A stretch of DNA of 64,000 nucleotides from Proteles cristata cristata (GCA_017311185.1 JAESUZ010005115.1:1054001-1118000); one strand, 5' to 3'. Positions 23,861-36,434 are shown, counted from the stretch's first letter. Numbers and translations: made by a program. The notes: a model not told the origin generated them from the sequence alone.

Positions 23861-24244
23861 AAAAGAATGAATGTAAATGTAAGAGGCAGAAAAGTCTAGG
23901 ACATTGTTTACATATTTGAGATTGAAGAACCACGTGATCATATTTTCTAAACCAAAAATCAGATCTCTGTGTTCTCAATGTAGATACAGTTTGGAGATGT
24001 TGTTTAGTTATCACAGTTCTGAATTTTCCAGGATGTTTCCATGGCTTAAATGGTTACTGATATAAAGCATAAGAAATCAAAGTTAAAATAAATGGTTGGG
24101 TCCACTACCGAACACACCGATGGCACTGAGCAAATAACCTCACTCTTCTGAGGTCTCAGCTACCACGCATGGTAAATGAGGAGGTTGGATTGGAGATCAA
24201 TGACTTTATTCATTTGTGGGGGGTTTCTGTTAGTTATGTGTAGT

Positions 24245-24300
24245 CCCTGGAACAAAGCTTGGCACGGAGTAGGTGCTCAATAAGCACTGAATGAATGAAT
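24245..24300 (+). mobile_element. L2 3' end
   Basis: AAGCTTGGCACGGAGTAGGT GCTCAATAAGCACTGAATGA ATGAAT is the canonical L2 terminus including its tetramer tail. Confidence 0.85.
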
Positions 24301-24348
24301 ACATATATACGTACATACATACATACATACATACATACATACATACAG
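24300..24348 (+). repeat. (ACAT)n microsatellite grown from the L2 tail
   Basis: ATACATATATACGT followed by about 9 ACAT units directly abuts the L2 GAATGAAT tail. Confidence 0.95.
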
Positions 24349-24375
24349 AGTAGGCAACTCAAAACATTAAACATT

Positions 24376-24475
24376 GGGGTGTCTGGCTGGCTCAGGTGGT
24401 AAGCATGCAACTCTTGATCTCAGGGTCATGAGTTCAAGCCCCACGTTGAGCACGGAGTTTACTTAATTAAAAAGA
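24376..24475 (+). mobile_element. Older, short CanSINE variant
   Basis: GGGGTGTCTGGCTGGCTCAG, TGATCTCAGGGTCATGAGTT, then GAGCACGGAGTTTACTTAAT; lacks the CT-rich middle, like the copy at 19632. Confidence 0.85.
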
Positions 24476-24574
24476 CAAAAATAAACATGTTTAGCCCCTT
24501 CATACCAAGCTTCTCCAGCCCACCTAAATATTGCTACTTGACAATGCACACAAGGGAAAAACACATCCTCTAAA

Positions 24575-24795
24575 CTACCACGCGAGAAATCTTTTCAGTA
24601 ATTAAAGGCATGCAAATTAACACAATGATGAAACACCATTTCTTACATATTAATTTAGCAAAGACAAATACAATTTATAAAATTAAATCCTAGTAAAGAT
24701 GGGGAGAAACAAGTAGACTCACACACTGCTAATGACTGCTGGAGGCTGAATGGCAACTGGTATGAAAAGAATTAGAGATATTCAGTACTTTGTGC
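24575..24795 (+). mobile_element. Old L1 (L1M) 3'-region fragment
   Basis: GGCATGCAAATTAACACAAT GATGAAACACCATTTC, then AGATGGGGAGAAACAAG and ACACACTGCTAATGACTGCT are the decayed L1 pattern. Confidence 0.7.
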
Positions 24796-24984
24796 CGATA
24801 ATTCTCCTTCAAAAGAACCTACCCTTGTTCAGCCAACCAATAAACATTTGTTTAGGGTCCACCTGCTATGGCCATGCTCTAGAGGGAAAGACAGAGAAAA
24901 GATCTTGGTTGTCTTATCATCTGGTGTGTTGTCAGGGAGAAAGAGGTCAGAGAGAACATTCTCCAGCAGCACGTGGCAGGCATT

Positions 24985-25135
24985 GGGGCTTTAATCCACT
25001 GACCACAGAATTCCTTCCACAGCCACATTACATGGAAGGCACTACTATCCCCTTTCACAGAGGAGGCTAAGTAACCAATACAAGGTTACAATAGCTCGCG
25101 AGCAGCAGAGCCGTGATTTGACCCCATCTCCAACC
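24985..25135 (-). mobile_element. MIR fragment, antisense
   Basis: GGCACTACTATCCCCTTTCA CAGAGGAGGCTAAGTAACCA, then GCAGAGCCGTGATTTGACCC. Confidence 0.75.
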
Positions 25136-25286
25136 ATCCTTGCCTTTTTGACTGCATCCAGGAGATAAGAAAAATTCACAGAAACACATACATGGTGCAA
25201 GGGACAAACGAGCGGCCTGTAAAGAATAAGTGGAAGTGCCACAGAAATAGTTGTCTTTAGTAAAGATGATAGAAGGCAGTAAAAAG

Positions 25287-25512
25287 AGGGCGCCTGGGTG
25301 GCTCAGTCTGTTAAGCATCCGACTTCTGCTCAGGTCATAAGCTCTCAGTTTGTGGATTCGAGTCCAGCATCGGGCCTGTGCTGACAGCTCAGAGCCTGGG
25401 GTCTGCTTCAGACTCTGTGTCTCCCTCTCTCTCTGCCCCTGCCCCACTCACTCTCTGTCTCTGTCTCACTCTCTCTCTCTCTCTCAAAAATAAACTTTAA
25501 AAAAAAAATTTT
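25287..25512 (+). mobile_element. Feline SINE
   Basis: Head GGGCGCCTGGGTGGCTCAG. Flanks AGAAGGCAGTAAAAAG and AGAAGGAAGTAAAAG. Confidence 0.95.
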
Positions 25513-26635
25513 TAAAGAAGGAAGTAAAAGGTATCTGCCCACTAATGTTTACACTGCATTTGTTAACATAGTGAATTGCATTTAACTTTTTTCAAACTGA
25601 AAACTATCCTTCTGTTCACCTAGGTAATGTTTAAAGCAGGATTTATTAATTTCAACAAAGTTTTAGTTATGTAAAAGATATATACAAATCTCAAACCAAA
25701 AAAAGGCAAGACTTCTGTAATAATATTAAGTGGAAATTTTGAACATATAGAAAAAAGTAAACATGCCCTTTGGGAGGGGGGTTAAGATGAGGGTTATGGT
25801 CTCATAAGAAATAAGAGAGTGGTTTTTAGGTAAAAAAAATTTTGGTGGGAGGTTTTTTGGTGTGTTTTTTTTTAATGTAGTTGAGTAAATATATTCCAAA
25901 TGAGTTCTTTTTGTCTTTTGATAACAGACTGATTGATGGTTTACATGAGATCAATTTGGTTTTTTCATTAGTAAACATATGCTTACAACTCAAGTTCTCA
26001 TTTATTACTTTGTTTATACAATTCATTTGTTCATATGTTCATTCGACAAACACCTATTATATTCTTGCCTCACATAATCATGATCCACAATGGATATGCA
26101 TATAAACAAAAGCTACAGCTTTTCCTACTGATCTGCACAGGCTGGGAAAAAGGACCCAAAATTGTACTAACAGAAAACTCAAGTCAAAGTACTGGCTCAA
26201 CATCCAACTAGTGTGGCCCCTCGGAAGGTCATGTAATTTCTCTCACCTCACGTTCCAGATCAGTTAAACCTGGACAGTAATAACTACACACAGTACTGTT
26301 GAAGGGATCTACCCATAATTCATAGGAAAACACATGATTAACTGCAAAGCACTATAAAAATGGCGACTGGTAGAAAGTTCTAACCATATTCCATTTTGAT
26401 CAGGATCATGATGACCAGTCTAGGCCACAAAGATCTCCCTGCTGAGTGTGTATTAACTTATTGGCACCAAAATGGTCACTCCCTCCATACTCTGCATGAA
26501 AAATAGCCCACCATTCTTAGTGCTTGATCATCCATTTTTCACTTTCTCTGCCATTTATCCAGTTTAGCTAAGATGATCTTGAGAAGCAAATGGACAGAGG
26601 ACCCCCAGGTAAGATTGTTACAAATACCTTTTCCT
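25513..26635. other. AT-rich non-coding stretch, nothing identified
   Basis: No exon or clear repeat. TCATTTGTTCATATGTTCAT TCGACAAACACC (about 26022-26053) could be an antisense L2-type tail. Confidence 0.35.
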
Positions 26636-26684
26636 AGGAAGGAAGAATGAAAGGAAGGAAGGCAGGGAGGGAGGGAGGGAGGGA
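26636..26684 (+). repeat. (GGAA)n / (GGGA)n purine microsatellite
   Basis: AGGAAGGAAGAATGAAAGGA AGGAAGGCAGGGAGGGAGGG AGGGAGGG, an all-purine tract broken by single T and C bases. Confidence 0.92.
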
Positions 26685-27219
26685 AAAACTCAGATTGGAC
26701 AGGCCTCAAAGACATTCTATGTCAAGTTTCAATCAATACAAGAGTTTTCACTAACATTCCAATCAGCCACTGCTTAAATACCTCCAGTGATTAGAGATTC
26801 AGTAACTCTAGAAAGAACCAATTCCATTCAGAATCAAGAGATTTCATGGAATTCTTAAAAAATAAAAAAAGGATAGAGATCTTCCCCTTGACAAAGAGCT
26901 ACCTCAACAGCCATGCACTCTGTCACCCTTCTACAGACCCTGGGCAGAGGATGGGATCATCTGGAGGTTATGCTGGAAGCAGGGCGGGGGACTTTGCATG
27001 TATCACATACTCAGGGTCTGGGTTTCCTCTTGTTTAAACAAGAAGATTGGGTGACCTCTATTTTACCTGTGAAACATCCACCATGTCCTTGTCATCAACC
27101 CTAATTCAGCTTCCCTTTGGGCTATTGCAGGACATGTCGCCATCTTGAGTACCCTCCCTCCCCATCCAGCATACCACTTTTTTCCTGAAGCACAGATCCC
27201 CCTACTTGATACTCCTTCC

Positions 27220-27570
27220 GTAGTGCAGACCCAACTCCTTAGCAATCAAGACCCTTCTCAGTCTCAGCCCCAACCCACCTTTTCACACCCACGTCCATGG
27301 CCTCTGTACCATGCAGTCCATCTCCAGTGACTCCACTTTTCCAAGGCGCGATGCACTTTCTCACCTCTGTGTCTCTGCCATGTTATTCCCCGTGCTTAAC
27401 TATCCTCTGTTCTTCTTGCCTACCAAGTTCTCACTCATCCTTCAAAGCCTAATTGAACGACTGTCAACCCTTCATCTGTGTGATGTTTCCCCCAGGCCCC
27501 TAGAGTTAGTCATCACCCAATCAGAGCCACCGGGTACTTTTTGCACACATTTTCCATCCCCAAAACCCAG
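27220..27570 (+). mobile_element. L2 3' region
   Basis: CTCAGTCTCAGCCCCAACCC ACC, then GTTCTCACTCATCCTTCAAA GCCTAATTGAACGACTGTC and TCCCCCAGGCCCCTAGAG follow the sense order of the L2 3' region. The 153-codon frame at 27311-27772 runs through it. Confidence 0.6.
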
Positions 27571-29660
27571 ACTAGAATTTCACTCATTCATTCACAGGCA
27601 CATCTGGCACACAGTGTCGAACGGGCGAGCAAGTCCACCAATGCATCAGATTGAGAGGCAAATACATGTATCTTTAGGGTCCTGTTCCACTATCATTACT
27701 AGAACCCTAAGATTCTCCAAGCGAAGCTGCCAGTCTATGGCCAGGAAGAGAAAGTTTCCAGGTTGGAAATGACCAGACAGCGGAAAGCTGACCTGCCTTT
27801 CACCCCATTCTAAGAAAAGGTGCAGCTCACCCTCCAGGTCACTGCAGTTTGCCTTTCCCACGAGGCAGGGCACACAGGCCCTGCCCTGCTGGCGGCAACC
27901 CCCTGGTGCAGCTTTTACAAGTGATCTGTTCTCAAATCAAACACGGTAGAAGCTCCAGGTGCCAATGAAGTTTTGATTTCCTTCCTGGGAACTTCACGGG
28001 AACCATCTTCAGTGGAAGTTCATTAGGAAGAATAAGCTCGGGTTACTCTAGTGACTTCTAAGCACAGAATTTAGTGCCACCCTGGGGCTTCCACAGTTAT
28101 AGTCAGAGATCATTATCAAGATGGGCCAATGAATGGAAAATAAATGATTCAAAAACCCAGCTAGAGTAGACTCAGGGACAGGGAGTCCATCTTAAGTTTG
28201 CTTAAGATTTAGTAGCCCGAGCAATTTTAGCTGCCCTGTTGCATCTCAGACGAAGCCTTCACATCCTTCGAGGTCTAACCTAAGACCCAGCCCTTCTACC
28301 AAACTCCCACATGTGCCAGTGCGCTCACACATCAGTCCTCAACTGTAACTGCTTTGGGGTGGCCCCTTCCTACCTTCTGACAGGCATTAACATGGTTGTA
28401 TCAACCCTGATGAGCCCTACGTGCCTACAATCTGGACATCTCCTTCCAGCATCCTCAAGCTTTACCTTACAAAAGGAGTTCGTGGAATCAAGATTTCTTG
28501 AGCATGTAGCATCTCCCCTAGCTAAAACAGAGGGTGTTTGTTGAGTCATTGCGATAGGCCTAGCCTTACGCTCACTCCTTGCCCGAACTCCCTCTACACT
28601 CATCTACAAGTGCGGCAGCCATACAGTCTATCCTCCCAGTCAGAAGACCTTTGGGAATGAAAAGGGGTCACTATCAATTATACACTGGGACCCAGACAGA
28701 AACCAGGACAGGCCAGAGAGGACGGTCCCTTGACCTGTTGGCTGAATACTGTTGCTACAGCGATGTTTCCCAGCAAGAAAACTGAGGCTGGCATTAAGGA
28801 CAGGAATCCCTTAATACCCACAAAGTGGTCTTGAAAGGATGCCAAAACATTCACCATATGTCCACAGCCGTCTTCTCCCCAGGGGGTCAGTCCCTCTACC
28901 TCCCAAAGTCCTTCAACGTGGCAGCTGACCTGCTGGTGAATGGCCCGAACGACTAAGGAATGCTCACAATGGTAAGGGCAGCAAAAGTGCCCCTAATGGG
29001 CACTAGAACAGGGCCAAAGCACACTTCGTGAAGGTCAGTGAAATAACCCCACCCTGTCCTGATCCTCTGGCTGACCTGCCCCATGAAAGGTTCCCACACA
29101 AGCTTCAGAGGGAGGAGTGGCCCTGCCCCTCCATACCAGTTTTCCATTTGAACCCCAGGGGGCTTTGATGTGAGGCGATAACCCACACAATCAATGCAAT
29201 AGAAGCAAACCCCACAGGGCTGAAAGGCACAAATCCCATGAAATGAGTAGGATGGTTGCAGTGGAAGAAGGGACACTGCACAGCCATTCACTGGTGAAAA
29301 CCATTCTGCACAGAGCGGAAGTGTCATGGATGTCTGTGGCACTCAGCCCACTCCGCAGGGCACACTGTTCTCCACAGTGACACCCTCATCAATAAGAAGT
29401 CTGAAGATGAGTGAGTCTCCACGTCACGCCTGTGACCGCCGCTGGGAGCATTCTCCATTAAGTGCTACAGCTACGATTTGAACTTGGAGCTGTCTGGGTC
29501 TAAATCCCGTGATCTCCACCAGCAGGGAAAGGTACCATCACCGTGTTCAGGACACCATGCCAGGCAAAAGAAATCGCCACATGTATACACTACGCAGCCA
29601 CACGGCACACTGCAGTGTAGTTTAGAAAGCACTGCCAAGGAAATTCCTCTGGTTCTCACA
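27571..29660. other. Non-coding stretch, nothing firmly identified
   Basis: No exon can be supported. A 129-codon minus frame at 28953-29342 has hydrophobic stretches but no family match that I can name, no intron boundary and no A-tail or duplication to mark it as a processed pseudogene. Confidence 0.35.
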
Positions 29661-29664
29661 AATG

Positions 29665-29727
29665 CATGGTATTTGAAGGTAACTGAGGCTCAGGGACGTT
29701 CCAGAACTTGCTTAAGATCACAGGGCG
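29665..29727 (-). mobile_element. MIR fragment, antisense, cut by a SINE
   Basis: GGTAACTGAGGCTCAGGGAC GTTCCAGAACTTGCTTAAGA TCACAGGGC is the antisense MIR core; it continues briefly after the SINE as GGGGCTAGTGGGTAGC. Confidence 0.78.
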
Positions 29728-29938
29728 AGGGGTGCCTGGGTGGCTCAGGCAGTTGAGCACCCAACTCTTGGTTTTCAACTCAGGGCATCATCTCCTGGTT
29801 CATGAGCTCGAGTCCCACATCAAACTCTGCACTCACAGCACAGACCCTGCTTGGGATTCTCTCCCTCTCCCTCTGTCTCTGCCCCACTCTCTCCCTCTGT
29901 CTCTCAAATAAATGAACAAATAAAACGTTTTAATAAAA
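29728..29938 (+). mobile_element. Feline SINE inserted in a MIR
   Basis: Head GGGGTGCCTGGGTGGCTCAG. Flanks AAGATCACAGGG and AAGATCACGGGG. Confidence 0.94.
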
Positions 29939-29959
29939 AAGATCACGGGGCTAGTGGGT

Positions 29960-30880
29960 AGCTCAAACAGAGGTGGACGCTTTCCATACACCAAACCCTT
30001 TGCTAACAGTACTGCAAAAATGATAGCATGGCAAAGCCCAGACTCTCAGAGCTTGGGGTCTCCAACCTGATTGTCAGCTGACTTCCGAAGTCACCCAATA
30101 CTGTCAGCGAATACTAATTGATCAACACACAATGAAGTAAGACTAATAGTTTCCTGCCTGTGCGTCAGGCCTGCTAAGGACGTTCCCTTCATTTCTCATA
30201 CTTCCCTGCAACAGTTAAGGAGCAGGACGGAGGCTCTGGAGGCGGGATTCTCATTCCGCCCCGTAAAGCCGAGCTCCCCATGGGAAGGTTCTCCATGCCT
30301 GAATTCTTGCCCACACTCTGCAAGACAAGCCTAATCCTGCTGACCCATCTCTCGGATTGCAAGTGGGAGCCAAGTAATAAAAAATGATTGTAAAATGCAC
30401 CCACCACATAAAAAGTGCTATGAAGGCAACGCAGTACTAATAGGGTCTGTGAGATGGGCTGTGATGAGTAGATTTAAGAAGGAAGCAAACAAGAGGACCT
30501 ACCCTGTAACAGACCTCGCACTGGCAGCGTGAAAACCTTTATGCAAGCAAAACTACATAAAAATGAAAGGGGTCTGGTAGGGTTGGGGCTGAGGGTAGTC
30601 ACAGGCACCTTGAACTTATTGTGGAGTCAGAACCTTGGTTCTTGCAACAAAAGGGAAAGGCATAAACGGCAGTAAGAGAAATCAATCCCCAACAACACAC
30701 ACACTCAAACAACCATCTTGATCAATTTGTTTCACAGTGTAAAGCATAAGGTTCAAGACCAATAATCGTGATCTCCAAGTGGTACCCCCTCTGGAATTCT
30801 CCAAAGCAGAGTCCTGGGGAAGCAGAGAACGAATCTGCCAAGCCAGGCTCAGCGGAAAAAGAACCAAAACTACCTTTGAA
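29960..30880. other. Non-coding stretch, nothing identified
   Basis: No exon or named repeat recognised. Confidence 0.4.
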
Positions 30881-30884
30881 AGGG

Positions 30885-31015
30885 TCTAGTCTGGGAGTAT
30901 GGGTTGAGGCCCAATTCAGACTCAGCTGACAAGGATGTGACAGAGCCCTGGGTCCCTTTCCCGGGGCCTCAGTTTCCTCACCTGGGCAATGAGAGATCCA
31001 GTTTCTCTGGCCACC
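30885..31015 (+). mobile_element. MIR fragment
   Basis: CCCAATTCAGACTCAGCTGA, then CCTCAGTTTCCTCACCTGGG CAATGAGA is the sense MIR pattern. Confidence 0.65.
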
Positions 31016-31366
31016 AAGGCCCCGCCCACACCTCTAAGGCAGGAACTGGTTGCCAGCTCAGGGCTTCAACTCCCTCCAAGCCTGGCTCGCAAAGAAGTTT
31101 TTTTCCAGCCAAGGCTGATAAGCTGGCAAATAATGAGGACGAGAGGAGGTATTAAACTACCTGTTATGAGTCTGACGGCAAACAGCTCCTGGAATCCGTT
31201 CTCCCCCCTCTTCTCTGCTGGGCTGGTACAGACCCGCTATCGCCCACCCTGGAACACACCAGCAGCCTCCTAAAGGGGCTCCCTGCCTCTGGGCCACTCT
31301 GCACTAGAGCTCTCTGAAATACAGATCCCCCAACACCTGTCTTTGTTCGAGAAGTAACAAAAGCCT

Positions 31367-31582
31367 GGGGCGCCTGGGTGGTTCAGTTGGTGAAGCATCA
31401 GACTTCAGCTCAGGTCAGGATCTCGTGGTTTGTGGGTTCAAGCTCCGCATCGGGCTCTGTGCTGACAGCTCAGGGCCTGGAGCCTGCTTTGGATTCTGTG
31501 TTTCCCTCTTTCTCTCTGCCCCTCTCCCGCTCGCACTGTCTCTCTCTAAAATAAATAAACATTAAAATTAAAAAAAAAAAAT
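31367..31582 (+). mobile_element. Feline SINE
   Basis: Head GGGGCGCCTGGGTGGTTCAG. Flanks AGTAACAAAAGC and AGTAACGAAAGC. Confidence 0.94.
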
Positions 31583-31749
31583 TAGTAACGAAAGCTCTCG
31601 TACCCCCCACAACTGCCAGCTCTTTCCCACCTAACCCTTCAGGCCCAGCCCCATCTTTCACGGCGATCTCCAAACACACCCTTCCATTTACCAAACACTT
31701 GTAAAGCTTCAGGGCTGCACCTCAAGGTCTCTCTGTACAGAAAACTCTT

Positions 31750-32020
31750 GCATCCCTGTCCATCATATGAACTCCTACTCACTCTTCAAAACCCAACGCA
31801 ATGTCTTCTCTGCGAGCACACGCCTATTCTTCCAGGTGGCGGGTCACTCCCTTCCTAGTGCTCCCATTAGCCCCTTGTTCATCGCTCTGGTAGGGCCTCC
31901 CCATGCTCTATTTTTATCTCTCTCCTATACTGGAATAATGATCCACAGAGACACAGCATCAGTCGTCTCTGTGGGCCAGTATCCAGCATTTCTGCCGGGC
32001 ATATGTTAATCACTCAGTAC
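31750..32020 (+). mobile_element. L2 3' region
   Basis: CTACTCACTCTTCAAAACCC AACGCAATGTCTTCTCTGC, then CCCATTAGCCCCTTGTTCAT follow the sense L2 3' order. Confidence 0.7.
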
Positions 32021-32323
32021 ACCTGAGCTGCACCGAGTTCAAGAGACTGAAGTGTATGTGATCACACATACATGTGGGGCAGAAGGAGACAAATGGCTTC
32101 CTGGCACAAGGTGGGTTTTGGCCTTCAACTTAGAGGGTCATGGGTTTAGAACAGGCAGAGACCACAGACAGGGAAGGGCACAGATTAAGAAAACAGAAGA
32201 ATGTTCAAGAACAAGACAACCATCCGGCTGTGGGAGAGAAAGCGAGAGGCGCTACAATGCACTCGCCCTCAGGATGGCACATTGAGAGACTCCCCCTTCA
32301 ACTCCCAGACCCTGGTCTTCGTC

Positions 32324-32477
32324 TTGAAAGAGAGAGACGGAGACACAGAATCTGAAGCAGGCTCTAGGCTCTGAGCTGTCAGCACAGAGCCCGATTCTAG
32401 TCTTGAACTCATGAGCTGTGAGATCATGACCTGAGCCGAAGTCGGACACCCAACTGACTGAACCACCCAGGCGCCCC
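32324..32477 (-). mobile_element. Feline SINE, antisense, 3' tail lost
   Basis: GAGAGAGACGGAGACACAGA ATCTGAAGCAGGC ends with CACCCAGGCGCCCC at 32465-32477. No A/T tail is seen on the left, so the copy is 3'-shortened or its tail has decayed. Confidence 0.9.
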
Positions 32478-33150
32478 AGCCAAGGTCTTATTTATTTTGT
32501 TGGGTGCCATTTCTAGGTTCTGTCTCCTCTACCTGAAAATACCTTTATCTGCGAGTCACTGAAATGCAAACAACAGACTCAAGGCATGCAGGCCACAGGA
32601 GGAACTGAAGTTGATCTCTCAGAGTCCTGAGCCAGAAAGCCATCTTGCAGGAAGGGGTCTTCATGACCCAAAGGAGGGCAGGATCCAACAGGAGCTCTTC
32701 AGCTCAACCCCAGAGGACATCCAGCCTTGTTGAAGGAGTCACAGATCAAGGGCACTAACCCTTCCCTCACTTCCTACTTGGTCATCGCCGCAACTGCCTC
32801 TCTCCAGGGGTACATCGAATCCTTATCAGGGCTGAAGGGTGAAGAGGGAACAACAATGGGGGAGGTCCTGATGGTTTGCGGGAGAGGCTCTGTTGTCTCC
32901 AGTTAGGTTTGGGGAGAGAAGACACCCAAAGGGTAGAGGGAATGGTGGAACCTTAAGAGAAAAGGGCCCCAGCAGCACCAATGTGGAGTTGAGAAGCTGT
33001 TCACCCACATAACCCTTCGACTGTGATCCCATTGGGTCCCGCGAATGTGCACTGAATTCAACTCCAAGGAAAAAACGCTGAAAAACACCACTGACTTTCA
33101 TTCTGTGGACACAGAAGAGAAGAGTGAAGAAGCTACAGATCAGGCAAAGG
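32478..33150. other. Non-coding stretch, nothing identified
   Basis: No exon or named repeat recognised. Confidence 0.4.
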
Positions 33151-33154
33151 TTGG

Positions 33155-33340
33155 ACACTTAGCCATGTCACTAGTAGTTGTGTGTGACCTTCCTTCACCC
33201 AAAACTCATTTTCTCAGCTGCAAAAATGAGACGGATAATCATTAAGCCACCCTTCATCAACCAGTAGGAGAATTACATAAGCACATGAGAAGCACTGAGA
33301 AAACCGTGAAAATTATTATATTATTATTACCATTGTTATT
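33155..33340 (+). mobile_element. MIR
   Basis: CACTAGTAGTTGTGTGTGAC CTTCCTTCACCCAAAACTCA TTTTCTCAGCTGCAAAAATG AGACGGATAATC, then ACATGAGAAGCACTGAGAAA. Confidence 0.82.
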
Positions 33341-33934
33341 AAGAATGATAAGATCAACGTTTTCGAGCCTCAAGCCTGTGCTTCAGCTGCTGACAAGCAT
33401 GAATCCCATTGACCCTCCTGCCACCCACCCTATTCACAGAAAGTGAGGAGAGGGGAGCGCCACACCAGGGTTCTTTCTCGTTTCTGTGACCCGCACGGGG
33501 ATACACCAGCCATTTCCACCACGCGTGCAGGAAATGTGGACCGGATGCCCACGCATCCATTCCCTCCTCCCTCGCCTCACCTCTACCCCATACACACCTT
33601 CGAGCAAAGGATTTCCACCCAGACAGCTGCTTCCCACTGGCAGCACAGCCTTACCCCTCCTTCCTCACCTGGGTTTCTTCCAGCAAGGCGCAGCCATCCA
33701 ACTCCACATTCCAGGAAAAGTCCCCATCGGTGCGCTCCCACCCACCGACCAAGGCGCACCCTGAGCTAAGACTCCTAATTACTGGCCAGGGTCAAAGTCT
33801 CAGGTTAACTCAAACAGTTACTAAATGTGTTACCATGCTTCCTGCATTACCTCCCAAATACCTAATCCCAGCAATGAGGAGGGTTCCAGAACCCCCCGCC
33901 CAGGCTCCTTCTCAGGTCAATATTCAGAGAAGCA

Positions 33935-34290
33935 TGTAATGACCCTTTAGCCTACAAGATAAATTTAAATCTCCATTTCCCACAGCCCCCCTCATGCTGC
34001 TCATTCAAAACACAGCTTGAGGCACAAACCTTCCCCAGGACGGGAATACTCCTCACAGACCTGTCTCGTCTTCCGGGACTTCTTCCACAAAGCAACTCCT
34101 GCTTAGCCCTAAAGATTCTCCTCAGACACTCCTCCTTCTGCGGTTGCTTCCCTGAGGGGAACCCTCCTCAGTGCAGAGTAGCCGGAACATACCCCCCTAA
34201 CAGCCTCACCCCCCACACGTGCTCCTCAAAGACAGGCAATGTGTCCCCTCATCTTTGTACCCCCAGCCCCAACCCATCCGCGGTTCACTG
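33935..34290 (+). mobile_element. L2 3' region
   Basis: AAATTTAAATCTCCATTTCC, CCCTCATGCTGCTCATTC, TTCTTCCACAAAGCAACTCC and CTCCTCAAAGACAGGCAATG TGTCCCCTCATCTTTGTACC CCCAGC give the full order of the L2 3' region. Confidence 0.75.
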
Positions 34291-34514
34291 GAGGCTGGCT
34301 CCAGAACTTACCGCTATGTGCTATGTGCTCCGTCCCCTGCTTCTCCGGCCTTGGCCAAAGACCTACCATCATGGCGGCATCGTAAGCCACAATTCGGAAA
34401 TCAAATCCAGTTTGCCTCTTCCCCCTTTCCCATTAATCAGCGCCAGGGAAACAGCAAAGTAAAGTCACATATTAACACACCAAGAGTCAAAGTTCGGGGC
34501 TGTCATTTTGAGCA

Positions 34515-34550
34515 CATCTCTAATTAGCCATGTGACCTTGGGCAAAGGTT
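34515..34550 (+). mobile_element. MIR core remnant
   Basis: CTAATTAGCCATGTGACCTT GGGCAAAGG is the conserved MIR centre. Confidence 0.6.
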
Positions 34551-36235
34551 CACATGAAGATGACCATGTGTCACCGGGCCAAATTCTCCAAGGACTTTTT
34601 TGCTATCCAAATGGAGTGTCTGATGGGAAACTGTTTAATAAGGTGCAGAGCCCTGTACGTTCATAAAGGGCATAATGAACAAATTTTATCAAATCTAAAC
34701 CAGCAACTGTACGATGTATCATTATCAACTTAGAATGAAAAACTGTTCAGCTATGACACATCTGTGATTAGAAAAGAACCCAATTTCAGTCATGTTAAAA
34801 TGTGAAGTGTGTTTTGGAATTGGTGAAATAAGACGTATTTGTCTCAGTGAAACACAGAAACCCGCTACAAATTTCTCACATTGGCCAATGGCCCATAAGA
34901 GCTACTAAGTAATATACGCGGAGTAAATGAATGAACACCCACTGGGAACACCCTTGGGCCAAACTACTGCCTCTCGGGCTGGACCTGGGCAGCAAAGAGG
35001 CTTCCCCTCGCCAGTCCCTCCTCTTCTCAATCATGTCCCAGCCTGATCAACACCCTCAAAAGAGGACTTCAAGTCAGATCCAAACTCCCTTCATAACAAA
35101 GCCTCCTCTCCACCAAGCACTGCCTGGAAGGGCCTGCCATCCCAGAGCGGTGACTTCTCCATCAGAATAGGTCACCACAAAAAGGGTCCTCCTCAGTCCC
35201 AGCCAGAGTAGCCAGCTCAGAAGCTCAGTTCTCCTCCCTTGGCCTATCCCCAAAGCCAACTCCAGGCACACCTACTGCCTGGGAGAATGCCTGCCCCAAA
35301 GGCCCCGGCCTATACACTCAATCAGTCAGTCAGCAAACCCCAACTACATATCTCTCATCTACAGTCTATGTTCTAGTCTATAAAAGCCCAGGTGTTGTGG
35401 CTGGGGGACTGCCTCCCAAAGATTAAATGCAAGATACAGGCTCTTGCCTTTAATTGACCCGTGGTGCTGGCAGGAACCTGGAAGCAGGTGGGCTGGCTGT
35501 GGAGTGGAGAGAAACTTGTTTGTAGTTGTGGACCCCCACCATCCACCATTACTCACTGCTGGCTCCAGAATTAGCACTCCCCTACTCTGGCCCTTTGTGT
35601 TTGGTTTCCTGCCTGTAAGAGTGTGGGAGGGTGAGGAATGGAGGCGGGGGTGGGGGCATTGAGCTACTTCCCCCCTTCTCCTTAAAGTCTTCCTTAAAAT
35701 GCAATTTTCTGGGAAAGGCAAGCCATTAAATCACTAACACCTTAGTGAGAATGAGTTTCCTTGGGAGGCAAGCAATTGAGAAAAGGGTACTGGAAACAAA
35801 GTTAAGTGAGTCTGGTACTAGGGAAGTAGCTCAGAGAGGACCCTAAATTTTTACATTTTGTGTTGGAGGCAGCCGGAAGGCAGTGGATCCCTGGGAAGGG
35901 AAGAGCAGGGAAGTCAGAGAGACCTTTCAGTTCCTGGAGCACTCCAAGTCCCAGAGGCGGAGCTCTGTAGAGTCAAGCACAATTCCAGTGCTCATCTCGA
36001 CTCATACCCCCCTCCATCCACCCCGTGCCCCCAACACAGCCACATTTACAGCTTCATCTCCACTCTCCACAATTTATTTAGTCTTCTTGGGTCTTCATTC
36101 CCCTCCCCCCCCCACCCCGCCCCAATCCCGCGCAAATGCCCTTCCTGTCTCTGGCGGGCTTCAGAAAACCCCCAATCTTTCGACGCCTTGATGGAGCCCG
36201 AACCCTCCAAAGAGGGAAATCAAACTTTCTTCATG
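34551..36235. other. Non-coding stretch upstream or downstream of the CpG island
   Basis: No exon recognised. CCTCCCCCCCCCACCCCGCC CC at about 36102-36123 is a C-rich run. The 224-codon frame at 35858-36532 covers L2 and MIR sequence and is not accepted as a gene. Confidence 0.4.
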
Positions 36236-36239
36236 CCTC

Positions 36240-36396
36240 CCCCCACCCCCGTCACTCCGCACTTTTATCCTGGGTCTGGTTGGGCACCCCGGTCGACTGA
36301 GCACTCCCTGAGGGCAGGGCCTGGGCCCCAACGGCGTCTCAGACCCCGCACACCCACCCAACAGGGCGCCTGGCACACAGTGAGTGCTGGAGAAAT
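36240..36396 (+). mobile_element. L2 3' end at the island shoulder
   Basis: CTCCCTGAGGGCAGGGCCTG GGCCCC, then GGCGCCTGGCACACAGTGAG TGCTGGAGAAATCC. Confidence 0.75.
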
Positions 36397-36434
36397 CCTT
36401 GCAGAAAAGGAACCAGGAGCTGAGAACCATCTAT

